From positions 1-41,141 of the forward strand of contig JAQURP010000007.1 of assembly GCA_028715545.1 (NCBI GenBank): DNA of 41,141 bases, in the 5' to 3' direction. The stretch is from Methanocellales archaeon. GTDB lineage: Archaea; Halobacteriota; UBA148. The translations under genes were made by a program, and so were the position numbers. Shown here one piece after another: positions 1 to 7,745 of this stretch. The stretch's first letter is position 1. Every line of letters begins with the position of its first letter. The notes under the pieces are model-generated. The model did not search any database, was not told where the DNA came from, and saw only the letters and a program-made list of their open reading frames with translations.

Positions 1-581
1 TTGTCCTTTCTGTGATTGCAATTTATGGTTTTTTTATCTTTTTTGAACGAGAGGCTGCATTACAAGTTACGTTCTACCTGATATTACTTCTACTTCTTGG
101 TGTTCTTTTGATACGATCGAAAAGAGCTAGGAGACTTATCCAAGATATCCTCTTGGCGAAGTACGCGAAATCTCTTGAGGGGTTCTATCGTAATTTAGAG
201 TTCTTACTGAAACACAGAAAAGGAAGAATTGCGTTAAATGCTTCGCTCACCTTTGGACAATGGGTGCTGGGCGCCTTTGTTAAGTACTTGATATTCTTAT
301 ATTTTGATGTACCCGTCCTCTTCTTCGCTGTATTGGCGATTAATTGTATGGGTGCCATTCTTGCCATGCTTCCGGTCTCTATCTCAGGATTGGGAATTAC
401 AGAAGGCAGTGCTGTTTATCTCTTCTACAAAATAGGCGTGGACCCTACTATAACTGGTGGGATCTTCCTATTTGTAACTTTTATGCGATATATGGTCGCT
501 TCTGCCGTGCTTGGGTTTTATGGCAAGGAAATAAAAGATGTGGCGATTTCAAGTAAAAAAATATTCATGGATGAATACTAA
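1..581 (+). CDS. Flippase-like integral membrane protein (UPF0104 / LPG-synthase TM domain), 5'-truncated
   Basis: The frame is open from the window edge, so only the C-terminal ~190 residues are present; a GTG at 12 is not needed as a start. The visible part has several hydrophobic segments and the family hallmark PVSISGLGITEG about 60 residues before the end, followed by two more membrane segments and a short charged tail. This is the YbhN / AglD-type 'lysylphosphatidylglycerol synthase TM region', found in archaea next to glycosyltransferases and proposed to move or anchor lipid-linked sugars. Its position beside a sugar-nucleotide operon fits that role. Substrate cannot be read from the sequence. 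It is the only plus-strand gene before 10.1 kb. Confidence 0.75.
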   Translation, partial: VLSVIAIYGFFIFFEREAALQVTFYLILLLLLGVLLIRSKRARRLIQDILLAKYAKSLEGFYRNLEFLLKHRKGRIALNASLTFGQWVLGAFVKYLIFLYFDVPVLFFAVLAINCMGAILAMLPVSISGLGITEGSAVYLFYKIGVDPTITGGIFLFVTFMRYMVASAVLGFYGKEIKDVAISSKKIFMDEY

Positions 582-1027
582 GAAGTCGATTACCCTAATT
601 CTTCTCCATAATAAAAAGGCTCATTCCACCCCTTAGCTTCCATAAAAAATTTCAGCCTTTTATAGTAAACATCTTGGGGCATCTTTCTGGACAATAAGCA
701 GGCCAATATCGCTTTCTTTTCACCTCTCCTCTTACAACTGAACAATACAAAACCAAAGACACATTGAATCCTTTAACATCTCAAATAACAAGCAAGTAAT
801 ATCCTTATAATCCTCATTTCCTATTCCCTATATTCTCTAAAACCTTGTCCTTGTCTCAGACTGCCGCATCTGACCTCCCTTTATGCACTTTTCAAAATCC
901 TCTTTTCCTCGTTTTATTTTATCCTTAAACTCTCCAAGCTGTGCATCCGTATTTGTTTTTGAAAAATCTTATTTGATTGGAGCCATCTACGAGATCGCTA
1001 TGAGCTTTCAATTCACAAAAAATTATA
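582..1027. other. Intergenic region between convergent genes, with coding-like debris
   Basis: This 446-base AT-rich gap separates the membrane protein (plus) and rmlB (minus), which converge on it. No tRNA or clear terminator hairpin is seen. On the minus strand the part at 590-706 reads as a credible protein end (separate entry). A second stop-free minus-strand stretch at roughly 840-975 is also rich in charged residues but is not recognisable. Confidence 0.5.
590..706 (-). pseudogene. Possible small CDS or 3' gene remnant (38 aa)
   Basis: Read on the minus strand from a TTG at 706 (or an ATG at 682), this gives a 38-residue peptide with a balanced composition, ending KGWNEPFYYGEELG. The frame stays open about 60 bases further upstream without a better start. 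An AGGTG lies about 14 bases before the TTG, too far for a good SD. No family is recognised. It is either a very small gene or the surviving end of a lost one; composition is the only evidence. Confidence 0.3.
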
Positions 1028-1969
1028 TTAACGATCTCTCCACCACCCTTCGTTCTCCACATACCACCTTATTGTCTCTCTTAAACTGTCTTCAAATTTA
1101 TATCTTGGATTCCATCCCAACTTCTTTATCTTCCCGCAATCTAAAGAATATCTAAAATCATGCCCTTTTCTGTCTTCTACAAATTTTATTAAATTCTTTG
1201 ATTTATTTAGTTCCTTCAATATTAAATTTGCAATCTCTATATTTGTTTTCTCGTTCTCAGCCCCTATATTGTAGATCTCACCGGTTTCTCCCTTCTGGAA
1301 AACGAAATCGAGCCCCTCACAGTTATCCAGAACGTAAATCCAATCTCTTACATTTTTTCCTTTTCCATATATTGGAAGAGGTTTATCATGCAAAGCGTTT
1401 AGGATAAGGGCAGGAATTAACTTCTCAGGATATTGGTAAGGACCAAAGTTGTTTGAACTTCTCGTTATTAAAACGGGTAAGCCATAAGTTTTGTAATATG
1501 CTCTAACCAATAAATCTGCTCCTGCTTTGCTTGCTGAATACGGAGAAGAAGGGTTTAATATGTCATCTTCCTTAAAAGAACCTTTTTCTATTGAACCATA
1601 CACTTCATCTGTGCTTATTTGAATGTATTTTTCAACATCATGCTTTCTTGCATATTCTAAAAGCGTGTAAGTTCCAAGAACATCTGTTCTTACAAAAACT
1701 CCAGCATCAATTATTGAGCGGTCCACATGTGTCTCCGCAGCCAAATTAAAAATGATATCGCAATCTTCTGCTTTTTTTACATCTTCTCTATTGCAAATAT
1801 CCCCCTTTATAAATGTTATTTTGTCCATAACATCTTGCAGATTCTCCATTCTACCAGCGTAGGTGAGTTTATCTAAGACAACAAATTCATCATCGGGATA
1901 TTTATCCAGCATGTAATGAACGAAATTGCTCCCGATGAAGCCTGCACCGCCAGTTATTAAGATTCTCAT
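1028..1969 (-). CDS. rmlB: dTDP-glucose 4,6-dehydratase
   Basis: Extended short-chain dehydrogenase of 313 residues that converts dTDP-glucose to dTDP-4-keto-6-deoxyglucose, the branch point for rhamnose and other deoxysugars. The NAD-binding GGAGFIG is at residues 7-13, the catalytic T-D-E (TDEVYG) at 120-125 and the YxxxK pair at Tyr144/Lys148. The ATG at 1969 is preferred over one at 1993 because GGAG lies nine bases upstream of it and the family normally begins directly with MRILITGG. It is the last gene of the minus-strand rml operon, 36 bases after the C-methyltransferase. Length and motifs are normal for the family. Confidence 0.93.
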   Translation of the reverse strand: MRILITGGAGFIGSNFVHYMLDKYPDDEFVVLDKLTYAGRMENLQDVMDKITFIKGDICNREDVKKAEDCDIIFNLAAETHVDRSIIDAGVFVRTDVLGTYTLLEYARKHDVEKYIQISTDEVYGSIEKGSFKEDDILNPSSPYSASKAGADLLVRAYYKTYGLPVLITRSSNNFGPYQYPEKLIPALILNALHDKPLPIYGKGKNVRDWIYVLDNCEGLDFVFQKGETGEIYNIGAENEKTNIEIANLILKELNKSKNLIKFVEDRKGHDFRYSLDCGKIKKLGWNPRYKFEDSLRETIRWYVENEGWWRDR

Positions 1970-2005
1970 GGTTTTATTCTCCGCACCTTTCATAATTGGG
2001 TTATG

Positions 2006-3250
2006 TCATATCACTTTGGGTTCCGGAATTGGTAAAATAAATTTCCCAGCTTTTTGCCGGTATTCACTCTCCTTTTGTAGAATTTCATCAGCATAATTCC
2101 AAGCCAAAAGTAAAGCATAATCTGGCGGGTCTTCATGAAACTTCTTTTCGGGAAATATAGGAATATGCCTGCCCGGTGTGTAGAGTCCTTGCTTAAATGG
2201 CGTTGTGTCAGTGATGTAATCCAAAATATCTGTGCCAATCTTACAATAGTTCAGTAGGGTGCTCCCTTTTGCTGTAGCTCCGTAGCCTGTTATCTTAGCC
2301 CCTTCGCCTTTAAGCATTTTCAAAAGCCGCATTAATTTTTCTTTCAACAAAAATACCTCGTTACCAAATTTAAGGTAGGTCTGGAAAGAATCGAGTTTGG
2401 CTTCTTGTTCCATCGATAGCAACTCAGCAACATTTTTGGATTGTTCCCCAGTTCTTTGCACAAAGACACGAATTGAACCACCATGAACAGGAACTTGCCT
2501 TACATCTACGACTACCATTCCCAACTTTCGAAATAAGTAAATCAAGGGATAAATAGCGAAATAGGAGAGATGCTCATGATATATTGTATCAAATTCCATG
2601 TTGTTTAATAAATTCAAGAGGTAAGGAACTTCAATAATGAAAACGCCATTATTCGACAGTAAATGATTTACACCCCGTAGAATATTTTCTAAATCATCTA
2701 CATGCGCGAAAACGTTGGTTGCCAAGATTACATTCGCAGGACCATACTCTTTACAAACTCTCACAGCACATTCTTCATCAAAAAAGTCATTCACAGTTTG
2801 AATGCCTTTATCCTCTGCTAACTGTGCAATATTAGAAGCAGGTTCGATACCTATGGTTGAAAGACCATACTTTGAAAAGTTCTGGAGTAATGTTCCATCA
2901 TTGCTACCAATATCGACTACAAAACTATTTTTGCTGAGTTTGAAATTCTGGATTACGTCTTCTGTAAGTTCAGCAAAATGAGTCCTCATTGGCTTTGAAG
3001 CACCTGTTAAATAGGCATATTCCTTGAACATGACTGTTGGATAGACTATATCCAAGAGCTGAACAAGATAGCAGTTACTACAAAAATACGCATCAAGTGG
3101 GTAAAACGCTTCTGGGCTGTCTAACTGGTCTTTCCTTAAAAAATTATTAGCTAATGGGGTAGGTCCCAATGAGAGAAACTTATGCAATTTTTTACTGCCG
3201 CAAACTCTGCATGTGACTCTTCTTGATATACAATCTTCTTGTTTTGACAT
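2006..3250 (-). CDS. NDP-hexose C-methyltransferase (zinc-binding, SAM-dependent)
   Basis: Three-part protein of 414 residues. An N-terminal zinc module has CxxC pairs at Cys14/Cys17 and Cys57/Cys60. A class I SAM domain has motif I (VVDIGSNDGT) at 111-120. The C-terminal C-methyltransferase domain contains GYGATAKGST and a TDTTPFKQG segment. This architecture (putative zinc-binding / Methyltransf_23-like / C-methyltransferase C-terminal) is that of TylCIII- and TcaB-type enzymes, which add a methyl to carbon 3 of dTDP-4-keto-deoxysugars, making branched sugars. It sits between the rmlC-like gene (20 bases upstream) and rmlB, so its substrate is probably the product of RmlB. The exact carbon methylated is inference. 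Confidence 0.85.
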   Translation of the reverse strand: MSKQEDCISRRVTCRVCGSKKLHKFLSLGPTPLANNFLRKDQLDSPEAFYPLDAYFCSNCYLVQLLDIVYPTVMFKEYAYLTGASKPMRTHFAELTEDVIQNFKLSKNSFVVDIGSNDGTLLQNFSKYGLSTIGIEPASNIAQLAEDKGIQTVNDFFDEECAVRVCKEYGPANVILATNVFAHVDDLENILRGVNHLLSNNGVFIIEVPYLLNLLNNMEFDTIYHEHLSYFAIYPLIYLFRKLGMVVVDVRQVPVHGGSIRVFVQRTGEQSKNVAELLSMEQEAKLDSFQTYLKFGNEVFLLKEKLMRLLKMLKGEGAKITGYGATAKGSTLLNYCKIGTDILDYITDTTPFKQGLYTPGRHIPIFPEKKFHEDPPDYALLLAWNYADEILQKESEYRQKAGKFILPIPEPKVI

Positions 3251-3270
3251 TATTCTTCACGTTTAGCGTT

Positions 3271-3750
3271 TTATTTATTCCAGTCATAAGGTTTACACGT
3301 TATTGGATCAATTATTGAAGGATCATTCCAGGGTCTCTTTTCCTCGTCAGGATTTTCATAGTCATATAGTTTTGTTACAAAATAAAGAGTCATTGAATGC
3401 TCATTTCCTATGCATTTTGTTCCGTGCCAGTAAAAGCCCGGAATTCTTATGATTTGAAGTTTCTTATCATTCAAAATAATTTCATCCAATTGTCCTTTTG
3501 TTTCAGAATTTTCTCTATCGTCGTAAGCACAAACCTTAATACTCCCTTTTACAGCGCATATGTGGTCAATCTGACCCCTTGAATGACGATGCCATGCTCT
3601 AATTATTCCAGGATAGCTCAACGAAAGGTTTATTTGCACAATATCATCTTTTTCGATAAAACTTTCCCAATCAAGTCTAAGAAGTTCTGCAAAAAATCCC
3701 CTTTCATCTGGATTCTTCTTTATATCATAAACTTTCACTCCGGGTAACAT
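3271..3750 (-). CDS. rmlC: dTDP-4-dehydrorhamnose 3,5-epimerase-like cupin
   Basis: Cupin of 159 residues. RmlC epimerises C3 and C5 of dTDP-4-keto-6-deoxyglucose. The candidate catalytic His is His54 in RAWHRH, the conserved WHG follows at 108-110, Tyr123 sits in the TLYFVT strand and the late Asp is Asp143 in WNDPSI. The segment after the first His reads RGQIDHICAVKGS; classical RmlC has a Lys there (QGKLVR), which I cannot see. The protein may therefore be a C5- or C3-only epimerase or an archaeal variant. It is co-oriented and close to rmlD (26 bases) and the C-methyltransferase, so it is a step in the same deoxysugar pathway. Confidence 0.8.
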   Translation of the reverse strand: MLPGVKVYDIKKNPDERGFFAELLRLDWESFIEKDDIVQINLSLSYPGIIRAWHRHSRGQIDHICAVKGSIKVCAYDDRENSETKGQLDEIILNDKKLQIIRIPGFYWHGTKCIGNEHSMTLYFVTKLYDYENPDEEKRPWNDPSIIDPITCKPYDWNK

Positions 3751-3776
3751 AGTCTACCTCTACATTGTTTCTTTCT

Positions 3777-4637
3777 CTATCTAACTAAATACCCTTTTTC
3801 CCCCAAATAATCCTTTAAAGCATCTTCCCAATTTCTCATTCTAAGCCCAAAGCTATTTAATTTCGGACTATCAAGTGCAGAGAATTTCGGTCTTTTCGCT
3901 TTTATGTTGAACTCATCGGATTTTATCGGAGAAAGCTTCGCATTAATCTCCGCAAATTCAAAAATCTTCTCCGCAAATTCAAACCAACTGCAGTATCCTT
4001 GATTAGTGACGTGATAGACACCATAAGGAATCTCCTTCTCTATCATATTCTTTATCATCTCAGCAGCATCTTTTGCATAAGTTGGGGACATTACAATATC
4101 GTCTACCACTTTAATTATTTCATTATTACTCGATTTTTCAACTATCCAATCAACGAAATTACCACCTTTCCCACTTGAACCCTTTTCTCCATAAAGACTT
4201 GCACTTCGGATAATATAAAATTTCATGCAATAGTTCCTTGTAAGGATTTCCCCTGCATATTTACTTAATCCATAAATGTTAATCGGATTTGGAGAGTCAT
4301 CCTCATGATACAGCTTTTTCTTTTCGCCATTGAATACAAAGTCCGTGCTTATATAGCAATTTTTCATTCGATTTTCATTACATATTAATGCCACGTTCCT
4401 TGCTCCAATTGCATTCACCATAAAAGCCTCCTCTGGATTATCTTCACTGTCATCTACCCTTACGTATGCTGCGCAATTTATAACAGTGCCAGCGTCAATG
4501 CTTTTTAAAACTCTTCTGCAACTATCAATATCTTTTACTTCAATCTCATTGTGTGAGAGGGGAAAAGCATTGTCTCCAAATATCTTTGAAATATCACTTC
4601 CAAGCTGCCCGGATGCTCCAATAATAGCCACTTTCAT
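3777..4637 (-). CDS. rmlD: dTDP-4-dehydrorhamnose reductase
   Basis: Short-chain dehydrogenase of 286 residues that reduces the 4-keto group in the last step of dTDP-L-rhamnose synthesis. The nucleotide-binding GASGQLG is at residues 7-13, the catalytic Thr98 is in YISTDFVF and the YxxxK pair is Tyr122/Lys126 in IYGLSKYAGE. Length and motif spacing are normal. It is the second gene of the operon, 48 bases downstream of rmlA. With a C-methyltransferase nearby it could also reduce a C-methylated intermediate; that is inference. Confidence 0.9.
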   Translation of the reverse strand: MKVAIIGASGQLGSDISKIFGDNAFPLSHNEIEVKDIDSCRRVLKSIDAGTVINCAAYVRVDDSEDNPEEAFMVNAIGARNVALICNENRMKNCYISTDFVFNGEKKKLYHEDDSPNPINIYGLSKYAGEILTRNYCMKFYIIRSASLYGEKGSSGKGGNFVDWIVEKSSNNEIIKVVDDIVMSPTYAKDAAEMIKNMIEKEIPYGVYHVTNQGYCSWFEFAEKIFEFAEINAKLSPIKSDEFNIKAKRPKFSALDSPKLNSFGLRMRNWEDALKDYLGEKGYLVR

Positions 4638-4685
4638 TTTTTTTACTCTAATTTTTATTTTATAACTTTGTTCTTACATCTTTTA

Positions 4686-5741
4686 TCATATCCTTACCCA
4701 TGAATTATCACCGATAATAAACTTATTTCCTTTTGGTAAACTTTTGTTTTCCTCTATTACCGCATCTCTTCCGATCATGCTATCAACAATATTCCATGCA
4801 TTTATAAGCTTTGCACCATCCATTACCACTGAATCTTCCACCTCGGCGTTTATTATCTCGCAATTGTTACCAATGCTTGTATAAGGGCCAATATAACTAT
4901 CTTTTATGAGACAATCTCTTCCTATGATTGCAGGACCTTTTATCATAGAATTTTTATTTACTTTGGTTCCTGTATCCATCGAGATCCTCCCCCTAATCTC
5001 TCCCTCAACTTTTCCTTTTATCTCCGTAGTCAAATCATCCAAAATTAACCTGTTAGCTTCAAGGATGTCTTCTGGCTTTCCTGTATCCTTCCACCAGTCT
5101 TCTACTTTTGTCCATCCTACTTTGTATCCGTTATCAATGAGCCATTGGATCGCATCCGTAATCTCAAGCTCGTTCCTCCATGAAGGTTTTATACTCTTGC
5201 AGGCTTCTAATATGACTGGTTTGAAGAAGTAAATTCCAACTAAAGCAAGATTGCTTGGTGGAACTTTAGGTTTTTCAACAAGTTTTTTAATTGTGCCATC
5301 TTCATTAATATCCGCAACTCCGAATTGCTGTGGATTCTCAACTTCTGTAAGCATTATGCTTGCATCATTTTTGTTTTCTTTAAACTTTTTAGCGTGTTCT
5401 ACAATACCCTCTCTCAAAATGTTATCGCCTAAATACATGACAAATACATCATCCAAAAAATTTTCAGCAACAAGTACTGTATGTGCCAATCCTTTTGGCT
5501 CGCCTTGATAAATGAAATCTATCTCTGCATCCCAGTTTTTCAATTTAACGGTTTCCATAACTTGCTCTTTATTTGGTCCCACAATAATTCCTATTTCCTT
5601 TACGCCTGCTTCAATCAAGTCTTCAATGGCATAAAATAAAATTGGTTTATTTGCAACAGGAATTAACTGCTTTTGCTGGGAATATGTGATTGGACGCAGT
5701 TTCGTTCCATACCCGCCCGAGGGTATTAGCCCTTTCATCAT
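4686..5741 (-). CDS. rmlA: Glucose-1-phosphate thymidylyltransferase, long archaeal form
   Basis: Makes dTDP-glucose from dTTP and glucose-1-phosphate, the first step of the deoxysugar pathway. The nucleotidyltransferase domain begins at once with GGYGTKLRP (residues 9-17), then QQKQLIPVANKP. The C-terminal ~110 residues show hexapeptide-like I/V repeats (IKGPAIIGRDCLIKDS) typical of a left-handed beta-helix. A Lys14 replaces the usual Arg of GTRL, a mild oddity. Tandem ATGs at 5741 and 5738 are better starts than the in-frame GTG at 5756: GGTGG precedes them and the family starts MKGLI. First gene of the operon rmlA-rmlD-rmlC-methyltransferase-rmlB. Confidence 0.92.
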   Translation of the reverse strand: MMKGLIPSGGYGTKLRPITYSQQKQLIPVANKPILFYAIEDLIEAGVKEIGIIVGPNKEQVMETVKLKNWDAEIDFIYQGEPKGLAHTVLVAENFLDDVFVMYLGDNILREGIVEHAKKFKENKNDASIMLTEVENPQQFGVADINEDGTIKKLVEKPKVPPSNLALVGIYFFKPVILEACKSIKPSWRNELEITDAIQWLIDNGYKVGWTKVEDWWKDTGKPEDILEANRLILDDLTTEIKGKVEGEIRGRISMDTGTKVNKNSMIKGPAIIGRDCLIKDSYIGPYTSIGNNCEIINAEVEDSVVMDGAKLINAWNIVDSMIGRDAVIEENKSLPKGNKFIIGDNSWVRI

Positions 5742-5760
5742 GGTTAAATTTACCACCTTG

Positions 5761-5773
5761 TTTATATTTAAAT
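5761..5773 (-). promoter_or_regulatory. Candidate TATA box of the rml operon
   Basis: On the minus strand ATTTAAATATAAA is centred about 26 bases before the ATG at 5741, the distance expected between an archaeal TATA box and the transcription start. The mRNA would then be leaderless or nearly so, although a GGTGG also sits in SD position. Position and composition only. Confidence 0.5.
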
Positions 5774-6069
5774 CCTTTCTATTTTCGTCACAATATCCCT
5801 AATTATTCTCCTCGTCAATGCTAACAATGATAATAAAAGAGAGATAAGTAAAGGGGTAAAGATAAACCTAAAAATCAACTGCTATTGCAACTGGAGCTTT
5901 AAATTCTCTTCTCAATCTTGACCCTTAGCCCGTGAAAGCAGACCTTGGAACCACACCTTTTATCTCACTATGTAAGTGTTTTATATTTTGCATTTTTTAA
6001 TTTGCAATCTAAATTTTGCATCTAATTGCTTGAAATTCCAAGATTTTTGAGCAGTTACCCACTTTACAC
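5774..6069. other. Intergenic region with a possible decayed reading frame
   Basis: The gap between rmlA and the CDP-alcohol phosphatidyltransferase gene (313 bases in all). The minus strand at about 5868-5970 reads as a protein-like segment containing KGVVPRSAFTG, then a stop, then FKAPVAIAVDF and another stop. This looks like the remains of a gene but the source is not recognised. The rest is AT-rich without clear repeats. Confidence 0.3.
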
Positions 6070-6789
6070 TCACTCCGCTCGCTTCAAACGATATGCCTTC
6101 TTTGTCAATTTTATAAACACCGCTATCAAGAAAATCCAGCCATAAACAGCACAAAACATTAGGAATTCGTTTATCCTGTTAAGAAGGCATGCAAGCGCTA
6201 AGAGGTTGAAAATAAGAAATTCTGTATAATAGAAGTTGGTCAAAAAGGAACTTTTTTCCTTTTCTATTTCTATTTCTTTTAATCCGTCTGCATGAAGCTT
6301 TAAAAAGGTATTGTAAATAAGAGCTATAATCAACGAAGCAATAAGACCCAAAGGTCCGTAAACCCACACTAAATAGTTTCCTGTATTTCTGAATACACTG
6401 AACGTTGCAGCATAAAATAGGATCACCAAAGTAAACGGACCTAAACCCAAAAACATATCCACCCATTTTCCAAAGGTACTTCCAGTGCCTCTGAATCTTG
6501 CCAAAGAGCCGTCTACATAATCAAAAAAGAATGCAATTATTATGAGAATCGAAGAGAAAATAAGGTATGGATACTTTCCAATGTAGAGAAAGTACGCTGC
6601 TATTAAAAGCAATAAGGCTGAAAGTAGCGTCACTTTGTTTGGTGTTATTTTTCTATGTTCAAATAACTTTTCTGCAACGTAAACGCCCGCTATTCTGTAT
6701 AGCTTTCTTAAGATAGGGGCATGAAAATCTTGAATTTTTGCTCCCTTTAATTGTGACATATCTAAATACGATGGCTTCTTATCTTTCAT
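6070..6789 (-). CDS. CDP-alcohol phosphatidyltransferase-family membrane protein with altered active site
   Basis: Membrane protein of 239 residues with about six hydrophobic segments. Family members transfer a phospho-alcohol from a CDP-alcohol to an acceptor hydroxyl, or make CDP-linked lipids. The signature is D-x2-DG-x2-AR-x8-G-x3-D-x3-D. Here Asp90, Asp93-Gly94, Ala97-Arg98, Gly107 and Asp111 fit, but the last position is Gly115 (VDMFLGLG), confirmed from the codon GGT. That last Asp is the proposed general base of the family. The first 45 residues are polar with a conserved-looking PILRKLYR. The neighbours suggest a glycan or lipid decorated with a phospho-alcohol. It could be a divergent enzyme with another base, or inactive. 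Confidence 0.8.
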   Translation of the reverse strand: MKDKKPSYLDMSQLKGAKIQDFHAPILRKLYRIAGVYVAEKLFEHRKITPNKVTLLSALLLLIAAYFLYIGKYPYLIFSSILIIIAFFFDYVDGSLARFRGTGSTFGKWVDMFLGLGPFTLVILFYAATFSVFRNTGNYLVWVYGPLGLIASLIIALIYNTFLKLHADGLKEIEIEKEKSSFLTNFYYTEFLIFNLLALACLLNRINEFLMFCAVYGWIFLIAVFIKLTKKAYRLKRAE

Positions 6790-6815
6790 AATTATTTATA
6801 TCCCTCTTTTCTGGC

Positions 6816-6956
6816 TTATGATGATGCCCATGTGGCCCATACGAAAGGTATCATCGTTTTATATGCCGCCGTTGCTAATTGGCGCCTGTTGAACTTCAAA
6901 TATGCATAACGTCTCCATATCCTAGGATAGCCCCTTTCCGAATATTTTTTTACTCT
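6816..6956 (-). pseudogene. Coding-like 3' fragment without a start codon (46 aa)
   Basis: Immediately upstream of the CDP-alcohol phosphatidyltransferase gene the minus strand is stop-free for 46 codons. It reads as a basic, aromatic-rich end (GYPRIWRRYAYLKFNRRQ, then IPFVWATWASS). The frame closes with a stop just upstream and has no ATG or GTG, so it looks like the C-terminal remnant of a lost gene. The parent is not recognised. A TATA-like CATATAAAACG (6855-6865, minus) lies inside it and may now serve the downstream gene. Confidence 0.35.
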
Positions 6957-7011
6957 TTAAAATTTTTCCTTTGTATTTATATCTATGTATGCCCAATTCT
7001 TGATGCCATAT

Positions 7012-7743
7012 TTATTTTACGCCCGACATAATTGCGATTAACCAATCCATGAAGATATCACCATCTAACATCCGCATGTTGTAAGCTCTCTTAACATATT
7101 CTTCACAGTCTACATGCAGGTCATAAATCTTTTTGCAGGTAGTTTCGTCTAATCCCGAATTACTCAGCCAATTATTTATGCTCACACTTGGCATTTTGTG
7201 CACCTCAATCGTTATATCTCTCAATCCTCCGTGCCCTAACAATTCCACCAGATCGTCAACGGTATATGTTCTTCTATTCTCTTTGAGCCTGAACATTTCA
7301 GTATAAAACTCCCGTGCGCCCTGAGGAGGAACCCCTTCAGAGATGACAAACTTTCCACCTGGTTTCAAGACCCGTACGCAGTCCTTCATCGCCTTATCCT
7401 GATGCGTAATGTGGTGAAAACACATCCGGGCTGTAACACAATCAAATAGTTCTGATTCAAAATCCAGATTCTCTGCATTCATAAGTCTATAGCTGATGTT
7501 ATTCTTTTGACGTTTAGTTCTCGCTATCTGTAACATCGCCTCTGACATATCTATTGCTTCTACTCTTTTACAGTACTGTGACAATGCATGAGCTATAATT
7601 CCCGTACCTGTTCCCACATCACATGCATAAAAATTAGATTTTAAGTCACAGATTTTAAGGAACGTTTCCATGTATTTGTCTCTATTAGCCCATTCTAACT
7701 TGTCGTAATTTTTGGCTCTGATCTCCCATTCAAATTTGCTCAT
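7012..7743 (-). CDS. Class I SAM-dependent methyltransferase (UbiE-like)
   Basis: Small-molecule-type methyltransferase of 243 residues. SAM-binding motif I is DVGTGTG at residues 42-48; the acidic end of strand 2 is EAIDMSEAML and the motif II/III region is FDCVTARMCFHH then VLKPGGKFVISEG. The C-terminal ~80 residues presumably bind the substrate and are not specific to a known family. The ATG at 7743 is preferred over the TTG at 7749; only two bases separate it from the transporter stop, so the two genes are co-transcribed. Next to LicC-like and CDP-alcohol enzymes, N-methylation of an amino-alcohol or its phosphate is an attractive guess, but a sugar O-methyltransferase is equally possible. 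Confidence 0.8.
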   Translation of the reverse strand: MSKFEWEIRAKNYDKLEWANRDKYMETFLKICDLKSNFYACDVGTGTGIIAHALSQYCKRVEAIDMSEAMLQIARTKRQKNNISYRLMNAENLDFESELFDCVTARMCFHHITHQDKAMKDCVRVLKPGGKFVISEGVPPQGAREFYTEMFRLKENRRTYTVDDLVELLGHGGLRDITIEVHKMPSVSINNWLSNSGLDETTCKKIYDLHVDCEEYVKRAYNMRMLDGDIFMDWLIAIMSGVK

Positions 7744-7745
7744 CC

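Noticed and set aside
883-1155. 90-codon plus-strand open frame overlapping the end of rmlB
   Set aside because: Its second half is antisense to rmlB and the composition (Ser/Leu/Phe-rich) is that of an antisense shadow.
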